This document shows, one piece after another, positions 27,136 to 35,883 of a DNA stretch of 64,000 bases. Numbering within the stretch: the stretch's first letter is position 1; each line of letters starts with the position of its first letter. The notes under the pieces are model-generated. The model did no database searches. It had not been told where the DNA came from and saw only the letters and a list, made by a program, of their open reading frames with translations. This DNA comes from Brachybacterium huguangmaarense (GTDB lineage Bacteria; Actinomycetota; Actinomycetes; Actinomycetales; Dermabacteraceae), in contig NZ_CP107020.1 in the NCBI RefSeq assembly GCF_025725725.1, positions 930,001 to 994,000 of the forward strand. The letters run 5' to 3'. The translations under genes were made by a program, and so were the position numbers.

Positions 27136-28060
27136 CGCCGAACCGGCGTCCTCGACCCCCCGCAGCTCGGGCGCCGCACTGGACGACAGTCCCATCATGC
27201 GGGCCCTCGCCCAGGACCACGCCCGCCGTCGTGAACTGGAGGGACTCGTGTTCGACGCCCCGGAGCAGACCCGGATCCTGACGGTCGCCAACCAAAAGGG
27301 TGGCGTGGGCAAGACCTCCACGACCGTCAACCTCGCCGCCGCGCTCGCGATGGGCGGCCTGAAGGTGCTCGTCATCGACGTCGACCCCCAGGGCAACGCC
27401 TCCACGGCGCTCGGCATCGACCATCACGCCGACGTGGCCAGCATGTACGAGGTGCTCGTCGAGTCCCGCCCCATGGACGACGTGGTCCAGGCGTGCCCGG
27501 ACATCGAGAACCTGTGGTGCGCCCCCGCGACGATCGACCTGTCGGGCGCGGAGATCGAGCTGGTCGCCATGGTGGCCCGCGAGAACCGCCTGCGCGGCGC
27601 GATCCGCGACTACCTCGCGGGGCGCGAGAAGTCGGGCCAGGAGCGGCTCGACTACGTGCTCGTGGACTGCCCGCCGTCTCTCGGCCTGCTCACCGTGAAC
27701 GCGCTCGTCGCGGCGCGCGAGGTGCTGATCCCCATCCAGTGCGAGTACTACGCGCTCGAGGGGCTGACGCTGCTGCTCAAGAACATCGACCTGATCAAGG
27801 CGCACCTCAACCCCGAGCTCGTCGTCTCCACCATCCTGCTGACCATGTACGACGGTCGGACGCGCCTGGCCTCCCAGGTCGCGCAGGACGTGCGGGACCA
27901 CTTCCCCGAGCAGACGCTCGAGATCACCATCCCCCGATCGGTGCGCATCTCCGAGGCGCCGAGCTACGGGCAGACGGTACTCTCGTACGACCCGACCAGC
28001 TCCGGTGCACTGGCCTATCGCGCCGCCGCCCGTGAGCTGTCCCTCCGCCCCGCTCTCTGA
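27116..28060 (+). CDS. parA: Chromosome-partitioning ATPase ParA
   Basis: A 314-residue ParA/Soj ATPase that moves ParB-parS complexes along the nucleoid. The deviant Walker A is NQKGGVGKTSTTVNLAAALA (about 60-79), followed by VLVIDVDPQGNAST. Walker B VDCPPSLGLLTVNAL and the C-terminal block IPRSVRISEAPSYGQTV are present. I chose GTG 27116, with GGAGAGGAG ending seven bases upstream; it overlaps rsmG by 20 bases. The N-terminal 45 residues before the ATPase core are less conserved. Confidence 0.95.
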   Translation: MAARRTDAEPASSTPRSSGAALDDSPIMRALAQDHARRRELEGLVFDAPEQTRILTVANQKGGVGKTSTTVNLAAALAMGGLKVLVIDVDPQGNASTALGIDHHADVASMYEVLVESRPMDDVVQACPDIENLWCAPATIDLSGAEIELVAMVARENRLRGAIRDYLAGREKSGQERLDYVLVDCPPSLGLLTVNALVAAREVLIPIQCEYYALEGLTLLLKNIDLIKAHLNPELVVSTILLTMYDGRTRLASQVAQDVRDHFPEQTLEITIPRSVRISEAPSYGQTVLSYDPTSSGALAYRAAARELSLRPAL

Positions 28061-28156
28061 GCGGGACGGACGCGAACACCACTGAGGGGGCATCGCCGCT
28101 CCCGACCGTGCCGCCGGTCTCTCCGGCGGTCATCTTCAGGCGAGCGAAGGACGGAC

Positions 28157-30193
28157 ATGACGCAGAAGCGAGGCCTCGGCCGCGGGCTCGGTGCCCTGAT
28201 CCCCGGTGCGGGACCGACCGCGCCCCGGAGCACGACCGCACCGGCACCGGCAGCTGCCTCTCCGGAGCCCGTCGCCTCGCCGGCCGAGTCCGACGCCGAG
28301 CAGGCCACCTCGCTGCGCACCCGGAACCATCCGCGCACGAGCCCCGAACCGGGAGAGTCGGGGGCGGGGAGCCGGCCCGTGGACATGTTCTTCTCGGGCG
28401 ATCCCGTGGGCGGCACCGAGCGCCCGACGCGGGGCTCCGGCAACGGACGCGACGTGGCCGGCGCGATGGCCCGTGCCGCCGCCGAACGCCGCGCCGCCAA
28501 GAAGGCGCCGAGCCGCGCCACGGCCGCGAAGAGCGCGGGCGCCCAGGGCGCGGCTTCCCCGGCGCGCAGCACGAGGGCGACAGATGCCGAGGCCACGGAG
28601 GCCACGGGCACCGAGCGCTCGGGGGCCCGGAGCGCCCCGGGCACGACCCGGAAGCGGACTGCCGCGACGCCGTCTGCGAAGAAGACCCCCGCGAAGAAGG
28701 CCCCCGCAGCGAAGACCGCCGCTGCCTCCTCCGCACCCGAAGCCGAGCCGACGGCGGACGCTGAGCCCACGGCGACGCAGTCCACGACGGCCTCGTCGCG
28801 AGGTCGAACCTCCGCCACGAAGACGCGAACGGCACGGCCGAGCTCCGCGACGCCACAGCCTGCGGACATGTGGTCCGAGCCGGCCGCTGCGCCGCTCGAG
28901 CCGGCGACGGCCGACGAGCTGGCCGCCACCGGGCTCGAGCACACGCCGGCCGGGATCGTGGCCGGTCACCCGGCGGACTCGGGGCCGGCGTCCGCGCCCA
29001 CGGACGGTGCACCCGCGCCGGAGGCCGGACGCGCCTCGGCATCGACGCCCGCGCCGAGCGCTGAGGCCGACGCCGATCTGGCCGTGCAGGTCGAGACGGT
29101 GACCCCCACCCCCGCCATCGCCGGCTCCGGCCAGGGCGAGCACGCCTCGCCCGCGATGTCGGAAGAGCCCACGGACGAGGGGACGGACACGGCCCCGACC
29201 GGTGCGGTCCAGGCAGAGGAACCGGCGGCGTCCGAGCAGGCTGTCGCCGCTGTGTCGCCCGCCGCGGAGCCGCCGGCGGGCGAGACTCGGACCGACGACG
29301 ACGCGACCGCTGAGATCGCTGCCACCGACGTCGATGATGCGGACACCGACCTGCTGCCGGTGCCCGGGGCCGAGTTCGCCGAGATCCCGATCCACGAGAT
29401 CCGCGAGAACCCCCGGAACCCGCGCACGCAGTTCGACGACGACGCGCTCGACGAGCTCGCCTACTCGCTGCGCGAGGTGGGCGTCCTGCAGCCCGTCGTC
29501 GTCCGGCCGATCCCGGCGACCGAGGCCGGAGAGTCATTCGAGCTGGTCATGGGCGAGCGCCGCTGGCGCGCCGCACGCCGCGCCGGACTCGCGTCGATCC
29601 CCGCGATCATCCGTGAGACGAGCGACGACGACCTGCTGCGGGACGCGCTGCTGGAGAACCTCCACCGCTCGCAGCTGAATCCCCTCGAGGAGGCGGCCGC
29701 GTACCAGCAGCTGCTCGAGGACTTCGGATGCACCCAGGATGAGCTGGCCGACCGCATCGGCCGCTCCCGGCCCCAGATCTCCAACACCCTGCGACTCATG
29801 AAGCTCCCCCCGCTCGTGCAGCGGAGACTCGCCTCGGGTGTGCTCTCGGCCGGTCATGCGCGGGCGCTCCTGTCGCTGGACAATCCGACGCTCATGGAGG
29901 AACTCGCGCAGAGGATCGTGGCCGAGGGCCTCTCGGTCCGGGCCGTCGAGCGTCTCGTCTCCACCGGCGCCGAGCCGTCCCGCACGCGCACCACCCCCCG
30001 CCGCAGCACCTACGATCCGCACGTCGTCGACCTGACGAGCCGACTCTCCAACCGGCTCGAGGCGCCCGTCCGGATCGACGTGGGCAAGCGCAAGGGTCGC
30101 ATCACGCTCGAGTTCACCAACCTGGACGACCTCGAGCGCCTCATCGAGCGCATCGGGCTCGAGACCCAGGACGACGACTCCTCGGAGGGCTGA
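28157..30193 (+). CDS. parB: Chromosome-partitioning protein ParB with an expanded linker
   Basis: A 678-residue ParB, about twice the normal chromosomal length. Residues 1-15 carry the ParA-stimulating [16 protein letters not shown]. Residues about 20-395 are a low-complexity Ala/Pro/Thr/Glu-rich stretch, including [19 protein letters not shown]. The CTP-binding ParB/Srx domain follows ([53 protein letters not shown]). Then come the HTH ([20 protein letters not shown]), [13 protein letters not shown], and a dimerisation tail. It begins 96 bases after parA. Clustered parS-like sites start 640 bases downstream. Confidence 0.95.
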   Translation: MTQKRGLGRGLGALIPGAGPTAPRSTTAPAPAAASPEPVASPAESDAEQATSLRTRNHPRTSPEPGESGAGSRPVDMFFSGDPVGGTERPTRGSGNGRDVAGAMARAAAERRAAKKAPSRATAAKSAGAQGAASPARSTRATDAEATEATGTERSGARSAPGTTRKRTAATPSAKKTPAKKAPAAKTAAASSAPEAEPTADAEPTATQSTTASSRGRTSATKTRTARPSSATPQPADMWSEPAAAPLEPATADELAATGLEHTPAGIVAGHPADSGPASAPTDGAPAPEAGRASASTPAPSAEADADLAVQVETVTPTPAIAGSGQGEHASPAMSEEPTDEGTDTAPTGAVQAEEPAASEQAVAAVSPAAEPPAGETRTDDDATAEIAATDVDDADTDLLPVPGAEFAEIPIHEIRENPRNPRTQFDDDALDELAYSLREVGVLQPVVVRPIPATEAGESFELVMGERRWRAARRAGLASIPAIIRETSDDDLLRDALLENLHRSQLNPLEEAAAYQQLLEDFGCTQDELADRIGRSRPQISNTLRLMKLPPLVQRRLASGVLSAGHARALLSLDNPTLMEELAQRIVAEGLSVRAVERLVSTGAEPSRTRTTPRRSTYDPHVVDLTSRLSNRLEAPVRIDVGKRKGRITLEFTNLDDLERLIERIGLETQDDDSSEG

Positions 30194-30831
30194 GGCCCCG
30201 ACCCTGCCGCAGAGCGCAGGGCAAGGGCGGATGAGTGCGAGGCCCTGTCCCAGATCCCCTCGTCGCCCCTGGCAGGCCCGGAGAGATAGCGCGTTGCGCA
30301 CCCCGGGCGCCGGTCCGTGATCGCGCAACCCGGCCTCCGACAGGGTGCACGGGTTCCACGCGACGACCAACTCCCCGTCGTGCTCTCGCGAAGGAGGTAG
30401 TTCTCCTCGCGCTCCAGGGGGCGGCCCTCTCCGGGTTCGGCCGCCCCTCCATCCTCTCGCCGTGAACGTGTGTGCGCGCCGCGGCCATAACACTGTGATA
30501 GCACCATGTCACGGAGCTGCTGGGGGGGTAGTCCAGGACAGCCTTCAGCGTTCTCCACTCCCCGGCCCGCTCCTGAGGGCGGTATCCGTCCACGACTGTG
30601 CGCACAGCTGTGGATGACGTCGATGCGTGATCCGGCTGGTTGTCCACCATGTTGCCAACAATGGGGACAGCAACGCCTGGAGATTGTCCTGCGCTCCTGC
30701 ATGCAGCAGAGCCGAGGTCGCGGTGGCGCCCTCCCGGGCCGACGTGGGCGAGCTGGGCCGGGCTGTCCCCTCGTGGCGCGCCGCGGGGTTGGTACGTCGA
30801 GAGATGCGATCCCCCGAACCGAGAAGCGCAC

Positions 30832-32649
30832 GTTCCACGTGCAACTGCGATGCGACGGCGGTGCCCATCCCATCGGTGGGGGTCACGTTTCACGGGCAAC
30901 AGCCCGCAGCCCCGCCCGTCCGCCCATCCGGCCCACAGCCGCGCGTGGTGGGCTGCCGACGCGCCCTCCCGTAGTTCAAGACACCTCCCCTCACGTCCCG
31001 GCTGCTACTCCACGAGGCCGTTTCACGTGAAGCGAGCGTGACGACACGTGGCGACAGCTGAGGCTCGAGCGGCAGTATGCACGCGCAGGGTGGGATGTTT
31101 CCCGTGAAACGGCGCACGCGGGAAAACGGAGACCGCTTCCAACGACGCCACAGCCGGCGTTTCCCGTGGAACGAGCGCCTTGAAGGCATGCACAGCAATG
31201 CCTCGATGAGAAAACCGTGGCTACCAACGCCCAGTGACGTGTCGCCGATCGTTGCTCAGCGAGCGCCAGGATGTTGGTAGGGCATCAGGGGGACGCCCTC
31301 GCTTCACGTGAAACAGTGCGACAGCATGGAGTGCGCCGGGGTCCGGCAGGGACACCTGAGAAGTTCTCTCGCAAGGCGGCCTTCATGGGGCCGCCGTTCA
31401 CTTTGTCGTCAGAGCTTCACGTGAAACGTTGCGCACGAGCGCCACCAGGATCGTCGCGCACGACATGGGGAGTGTGTTGGCGGGAACATAGGCCAGTTCG
31501 GCCGGCTGGGGCTTCACGTGAAACGTCGGCTCCACAAGCCTGTGACACGACGACCGGGCCGCCCGACGCCGAGATAGACCCGTGGTCGGTGTTGGCGTGC
31601 CTCCGCGAGGCCGCTCGGAGCTCTCCACCCGCTGTGGGGAGCCACGGCGGCTCGAGGCGGGCCTGCGCGTGACGGAGGGGCGCTCAGTCCGTGCTCCCGA
31701 CGTGTCGTTTCACGTGGAGCGCGCGACGGCAGAGGAGGAGCGGGCGTGACCCATCACGGCCTTTCCCTCACGAAGAACACGCTCTCGCGACGCCCCCACA
31801 TATCGCGAACCCGCCGACGCGTCCACGTCTGGTGGAGGGCCTGACGACTTCTGCAGACGCCAAATCGATCGGGCAGCCGCGCATCCGTCTACCCCGGGAC
31901 GCAGGACGGAGAGCCCTGCTGCTTCACGTGAATCGAGGGAGCTGAAGGATGAGGCAGCCGGCGCGCGTTCTACGTGAAACTCTTGCCAACACCCCCCGTA
32001 TGCACGCCCCGGGAGCACCGCCCCTGCTGAACTGCCGCTCATCTGGCTTCAAGGTCTTGAATTGCGACAGCGGCGCACGCGTTTCACATGAAACGGTGCA
32101 GACGTTCCACGTGGAACGAGTCAGGTGTGCAGACGTCAAGACTCACCTCTGCGGGCCTCTCTGTAGCGGAACCGAGACGATGCCCTCCAGTGCGTTCGCG
32201 CGGAGAAGGCGGCTCAAGGTACGCAGTCGTCAGAGCTTCACGTGAAACGCGGTGGCGCACCGCCTACTCCGGTGTCCGAGGAGGCGCACGCGAGGCTGGC
32301 GGAAGTTTCACGTGAAGCCCGCGCCGCCCCACACCGTCACGTGAGCCTCGTGCGTGCACGCACCGGCGCCGCATGAGCTGGAATGCACATCGTCTGGGCA
32401 GGGGGCATGTGTCTCGTCTAGGGCGCCTCATGCCGAAAATGGCGCGGTGGACTGCCGCGGCGCTTGACGTACTACACGACCACGGGCCGTGGGCGGGCTG
32501 TACGACGGCACGGCCGGTCGCACCGTTCCAGCCGGCCGTGTCGTCAGCACGACGCGTGAGCCGTGAGCAGGCGGCGCGCCATGGACGTTCCACGTGAAGC
32601 GCGCGGTGGAGATGCTCGCATACTGATGTCCCTCTGCTCCACGTGAAAC
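30832..32649. repeat. parS: Array of 17 degenerate parS-like centromere sites
   Basis: Seventeen 14-mers resemble GTTTCACGTGAAAC, the ParB-binding parS core. Starts: 30832, 30887, 31020, 31097, 31159, 31301, 31414, 31511, 31707, 31921, 31967, 32081, 32104, 32235, 32305, 32587, 32636. Four are identical (GCTTCACGTGAAAC at 31301, 31414, 31511, 32235) and two read GTTTCACGTGAAGC (31020, 32305). The site at 32104 (GTTCCACGTGGAAC) is fully palindromic. None equals the canonical core; each differs by one to three bases. Spacing is irregular (23-282 bases). A further TCACGTGA core is at 32337. Sequences between sites are not repeated, so these are spaced sites rather than tandem repeats. Confidence 0.88.
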
Positions 32650-32731
32650 GTACGTCGATGCACTGCGCGACCCCACAGCGTCCGGCCGGGCGCTGGCGGG
32701 CTCGCGAGTGCGGGACGTCGATAGTCACACG

Positions 32732-32931
32732 TGTGGACAATGTTGGGGACAACGTGGCCCGCCACAGGACAGGGCGAGGAGGGAGGCGCGTCCGAGAGCT
32801 GAGTTTCGAAGCGTGAAACCACACGTCACAGCAGGATTAGCTGTCGAGACATGGGAACCCGCCCGGACCGCCCCTGGGTACGGTGGACGGAGCTGTGGAT
32901 AACTACGGAGCTGTGTGACCTCTGTGGAAAA
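32732..32931. promoter_or_regulatory. DnaA-box cluster at the end of the parS array
   Basis: Three minus-strand DnaA boxes are visible: TTGTCCACA (32732-32740), TTATCCACA (32894-32902, the perfect consensus) and TTTTCCACA (32923-32931). They are followed by the end of the thioredoxin-like gene. They lie about 9.5 kb from dnaA, outside the usual oriC spacer, and may titrate DnaA. Confidence 0.6.
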
Positions 32932-33009
32932 CTTCTCACGACGACCGCGCCGGATGCGCGCCTCACCTGAGGGTGAAAGCCGCCCGGTTCCGTGTGGTTG
33001 CCCCTGCGC

Positions 33010-33798
33010 TCACGAGCGGAACAGCGTGCGCTCGACCTCGTGCTTGGGCAGCGCTCCCGTGAGCCGCCCGCTCTCCACGTATCTGCACGAGCGTCGCCGT
33101 TCGGTGCCAGGCAGCTCTGCCATGGCGCCGCCCTCTCGTACGCCTCGACCGCCTGCACTCGCCTCTGCACCGCCCATCGAGGCCTCGTCCGCGGATGCAG
33201 TGGTGGACTCGTCGACATCGAAGGCGATCCAGGTGGGGAGCTCGGTGATGCCCCACCGGTCGATCAGGGCGTCCCGATCGAGGGGCTCACCCGGGTGCAC
33301 GACGAGGCCGGCCCCTCGGGCGACATCGGCGCCGGCCTCCGCGGTCTTCTCGCAGCACGGTGTGCTCCCGCTCGTCTCCTCCCCGTACGGCGCGCTCCCG
33401 CTCGCCTTGTCGCCGTACGGCGCCGGCCCGACGTGCTCCGCGCCCTCAGCGGGCCCGGCGTGCTTCGGGCGGGATGACCCCGGGATCTCCTCGCCGGCGG
33501 TGCCGGCGGCACACAGGACGAGGCTGTCGGACCGGGACTCGCTGTCCGGCAGCTGTCCCGCGGCCCCGGCTCCCCGCGACGGTCGTGACCCGGAGGTCAG
33601 CACGAGCGCCGTCGCCGCCGGCCCCTCGCCGAGGTCCACCATGACGACCATGACGCTGTCACGGTGCTTGCGAGCGAGCTCCCGGGCGAGCGTGGGCGCC
33701 GGTCGGCAGGGATCGGGCCAGACCGCCGTGACGAGCACGACGACGCGGCCAGGCGCGGGGGCGACATCACGGCGCGAAGTATCCGATAACACTGTCAT
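33010..33798 (-). CDS. Thioredoxin-like protein with a large low-complexity insertion and a missing first active-site Cys
   Basis: A 262-residue protein. Residues about 19-57 look like the beta-alpha-beta start of a thioredoxin (VVVLVTAVWPDPCRPAPTLA, then VMVVMVDLGEG). About residues 172-195 give the cis-proline half (LIDRWGITELPTWIAFDVDE). The usual WCGPC is WPDPC, so only Cys31 remains. Between the halves lie about 110 residues rich in Gly/Ser/Ala with a repeated PYG-xxx-SGS unit and an STPCCEKT. It follows trxB on the same strand, where trxA normally sits. Redox activity is doubtful. I infer a diverged TrxA position homologue. Confidence 0.6.
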   Translation of the reverse strand: MTVLSDTSRRDVAPAPGRVVVLVTAVWPDPCRPAPTLARELARKHRDSVMVVMVDLGEGPAATALVLTSGSRPSRGAGAAGQLPDSESRSDSLVLCAAGTAGEEIPGSSRPKHAGPAEGAEHVGPAPYGDKASGSAPYGEETSGSTPCCEKTAEAGADVARGAGLVVHPGEPLDRDALIDRWGITELPTWIAFDVDESTTASADEASMGGAEASAGGRGVREGGAMAELPGTERRRSCRYVESGRLTGALPKHEVERTLFRS

Positions 33799-33889
33799 AG
33801 TTAGTGAAACACACCCGTCGGGCGAGCTGATAGTGCGTCAGGTCTGCGCTCAGCTGCACGGCACCCGGAACCCGACCGCACGGCACGTC

Positions 33890-34984
33890 TCAGGCTCGGA
33901 CCGCCATGTCCTGATCGGCGGCCCGCTCGGCGGCGACCTCGGCGTCCTCGACGGACAGGTTGGCGAGGTAGCGCTCGGCATCCAATGCTGCCTGGCACCC
34001 CGACCCGGCGGCGGTGATCGCCTGCCGATAGGTGTGGTCGACGACGTCGCCACAGGCGAAGACCCCCTCGACGGAGGTCCGCGTCGATCGCCCCTCGCAC
34101 ACGACGTAACCCTGCTCGTCGAGCGCGATCTGGCCGGTGAACAGGGCCGAGCGCGGCACATGCCCGATGGCCTCGAAGACGGCATCGGTGCGGATCTCGC
34201 GCTCCTCGCCGCTCACGGTGTCGAGCACCGTCAGCGACGTCACGGACTCCTCGCCGCTGATCCGCACCGGCTGGCTGTTCCACGCGAACTGCAGCTTCGG
34301 GTCCGCGGCGGCGCGCTTGGCCATGATCTTCGACGCGCGCAGCGCGTCCCGTCGGTGCACGAGCGTCACGCTCGAGCCGAAGCGGGTCAGGAAGGTCGCC
34401 TCCTCGACGGCGCTGTCACCGCCGCCGACGACGACGATGTCCTTGTCCTTGAAGAAGAACCCGTCGCACGTCGCGCACCAGGACACGCCGCGGCCGGAGA
34501 ACTCCTTCTCCCCGTCGATGCCCAGCTCGCGGTAGGCCGAGCCGGTGGCGATGATGATCGTGCGCGAGCGGTAGACGGTGCCGTCCTCGAGGGTGACCGT
34601 CTTGATCGGCCCCTCGAGCTGCACCTCGGTCGCGTCCTCGAACAGGATCTCGGCGCCGAAGCGCTCGGCCTGCTCCTGCATCTGCGCCATGAGCTCGGGG
34701 CCCATCACGCCCTCGGGGAAGCCGGGGAAGTTCTCGACCTCGGTGGTCGTCATGAGCGCACCGCCCGCATCGAGGGACCCTGCGATCACGATCGGCCGCA
34801 TCTCGGCGCGCGCCGCGTACACGGCGGCGGTGTAGCCAGCGGGCCCGGAGCCCACGATGACGACCTCGTGCACGGTGTCGTCGGCGGTCGCGGCCGCCGA
34901 CGACACGGCGGCCTCGGCGCTCGCGGCGCCGGGTGTGCCGAGCAGTCCGGGCACGACGGTGATGGGCTGGATCGGGTCGGTCAT
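33890..34984 (-). CDS. trxB: Thioredoxin-disulfide reductase
   Basis: A 364-residue TrxB, which reduces thioredoxin with NADPH through FAD. FAD-binding VVIVGSGPAGYTAAVYAARAE is at about 41-61, the redox-active CATC at 170-173 (VSWCATCDGFF), NADPH-binding IVVVGGGDSAVEEA follows, and the C-terminal FAD motif VFACGDVVDHTYRQAITAAGSG is present. An extra N-terminal 40 residues (Ala/Val-rich, hydrophilic overall) precede the family's normal start. The ATG used has a GGAAGG-like site upstream. It is in the leftward murJ-pseudokinase-trxB run. Confidence 0.95.
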   Translation of the reverse strand: MTDPIQPITVVPGLLGTPGAASAEAAVSSAAATADDTVHEVVIVGSGPAGYTAAVYAARAEMRPIVIAGSLDAGGALMTTTEVENFPGFPEGVMGPELMAQMQEQAERFGAEILFEDATEVQLEGPIKTVTLEDGTVYRSRTIIIATGSAYRELGIDGEKEFSGRGVSWCATCDGFFFKDKDIVVVGGGDSAVEEATFLTRFGSSVTLVHRRDALRASKIMAKRAAADPKLQFAWNSQPVRISGEESVTSLTVLDTVSGEEREIRTDAVFEAIGHVPRSALFTGQIALDEQGYVVCEGRSTRTSVEGVFACGDVVDHTYRQAITAAGSGCQAALDAERYLANLSVEDAEVAAERAADQDMAVRA

Positions 34985-35040
34985 GAAGGAAGCCTTCCGG
35001 TGGTCGGGGCGGATGAGGGAGAGCAGGGGGGCAGGAGGGG

Positions 35041-35883
35041 TCAGGAGGTGGTCGGCGAGAGCATCGTGGAACCGCTCCACAGCAGGCTCTGTGACGCGTC
35101 GTCCGCGCTGCCGCTGCCGCACGAGGGCAGGACGATGGACACGTCCACCGCGCCGCCCTCGGAGCGGAGCGTGGCGGCGTCCGTGGGGGTGTGCACGATC
35201 AGCCAGGAGGACTGCATCGTCGGTCCCCATGCCACCTCCTCCATGATCAGCACCGGCGAGTCGATGCCCTGCTGCGCGAGACAGCTCGAGACGTCGAACG
35301 CCGCTGCGGAGTCCACGTATCCGGTGTCGACGAGGTTCTGGACCTCGGGGCCCAGCGTCGACTCCGTGAGAACGGTCAGATTCGACGAGATGTTCCCGCT
35401 CGCCCGGGTGTCGTTGATCGCTCCGCTGCCGCCGACGGTGCCGGGCTGGGTGGTGAGCACGAGGGCCCAGGACAGCAGCAGCCCGATGACGGCGGCGATG
35501 GCGAGCGCCGCGACGAGCAGCGGCAGGGGCAGGCCGAGCATCAGGATCGACGTGGCGCGGCGGGTCGGCGAGTCGGCGCGGCGCGAGTGCTTGCCCTCGT
35601 GCCGGTCCTCGGTCGGGAGGCGCAGCCGTCGTGACACCGATCCCGCGCCCCGGGCGGCGCGCTGGGAGACGGCGCCGACGCCGCTCGCCGCGCGTCGCGT
35701 GATCACTCCCGCTCCCCGGGCCGCGCGCGCGGCCGTGCGCCGGGACGCCGCGCCGAGGGCGGCGCCGTGGACGCGCACCCGACGACCGGAGATCCGCGCG
35801 AGGCGACGTCCGTTGCGGGCCAGCCGGCCGCTCACCTCGGCGAGACGCCGGGCGATCCGGTCGAGCTGATCGCGGCGGCTCAT
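35041..35883 (-). CDS. Arg-rich single-pass membrane protein, function unknown
   Basis: A 280-residue protein that I do not recognise. Residues 1-110 are strongly basic, with many RR pairs (RLARISGRRVRVHGAALG and similar). One or two membrane segments lie at about 112-142 (SILMLGLPLPLLVAALAIAA). The remaining about 135 residues would be outside the cell, with a conserved-looking core (LVDTGYVDSAAAFDVSSCLA) and Cys pairs. Its ATG overlaps the pseudokinase stop by four bases, so the two are co-translated and may act together at the envelope, next to MurJ. Confidence 0.7.
   Translation of the reverse strand: MSRRDQLDRIARRLAEVSGRLARNGRRLARISGRRVRVHGAALGAASRRTAARAARGAGVITRRAASGVGAVSQRAARGAGSVSRRLRLPTEDRHEGKHSRRADSPTRRATSILMLGLPLPLLVAALAIAAVIGLLLSWALVLTTQPGTVGGSGAINDTRASGNISSNLTVLTESTLGPEVQNLVDTGYVDSAAAFDVSSCLAQQGIDSPVLIMEEVAWGPTMQSSWLIVHTPTDAATLRSEGGAVDVSIVLPSCGSGSADDASQSLLWSGSTMLSPTTS

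Larger units (their letters stand above)
30194..33009. other. 2.8-kb gene-free interval downstream of parB
   Basis: Neither strand has a frame with recognisable protein features, ribosome-binding site and length together. The first 640 bases hold a DnaA-box-like TTGTCCACC (30640-30648) and CATCCACAG on the minus strand near 30608, but otherwise nothing I can name. The central part is the parS-like array and the last 280 bases carry DnaA boxes. Base composition appears a little less GC-rich than the flanking genes. Confidence 0.75.

Noticed and set aside
30832..32649. Array of repeats that might be a CRISPR
   Set aside because: Units are 14-bp palindromic parS-like sites at irregular spacing from 23 to 282 bases, with no uniform repeat and spacer lengths and no cas genes nearby.
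30194..33009. Several 60-190 residue frames in the gene-free interval
   Set aside because: They repeat the FHVKR or FTWNV-type translation of parS sites, lack ribosome-binding sites, and overlap on both strands.
33350..33450. A repeat element at the DNA level
   Set aside because: The similarity is a short protein-level PYG-SGS repeat inside the thioredoxin-like gene and does not recur outside it.
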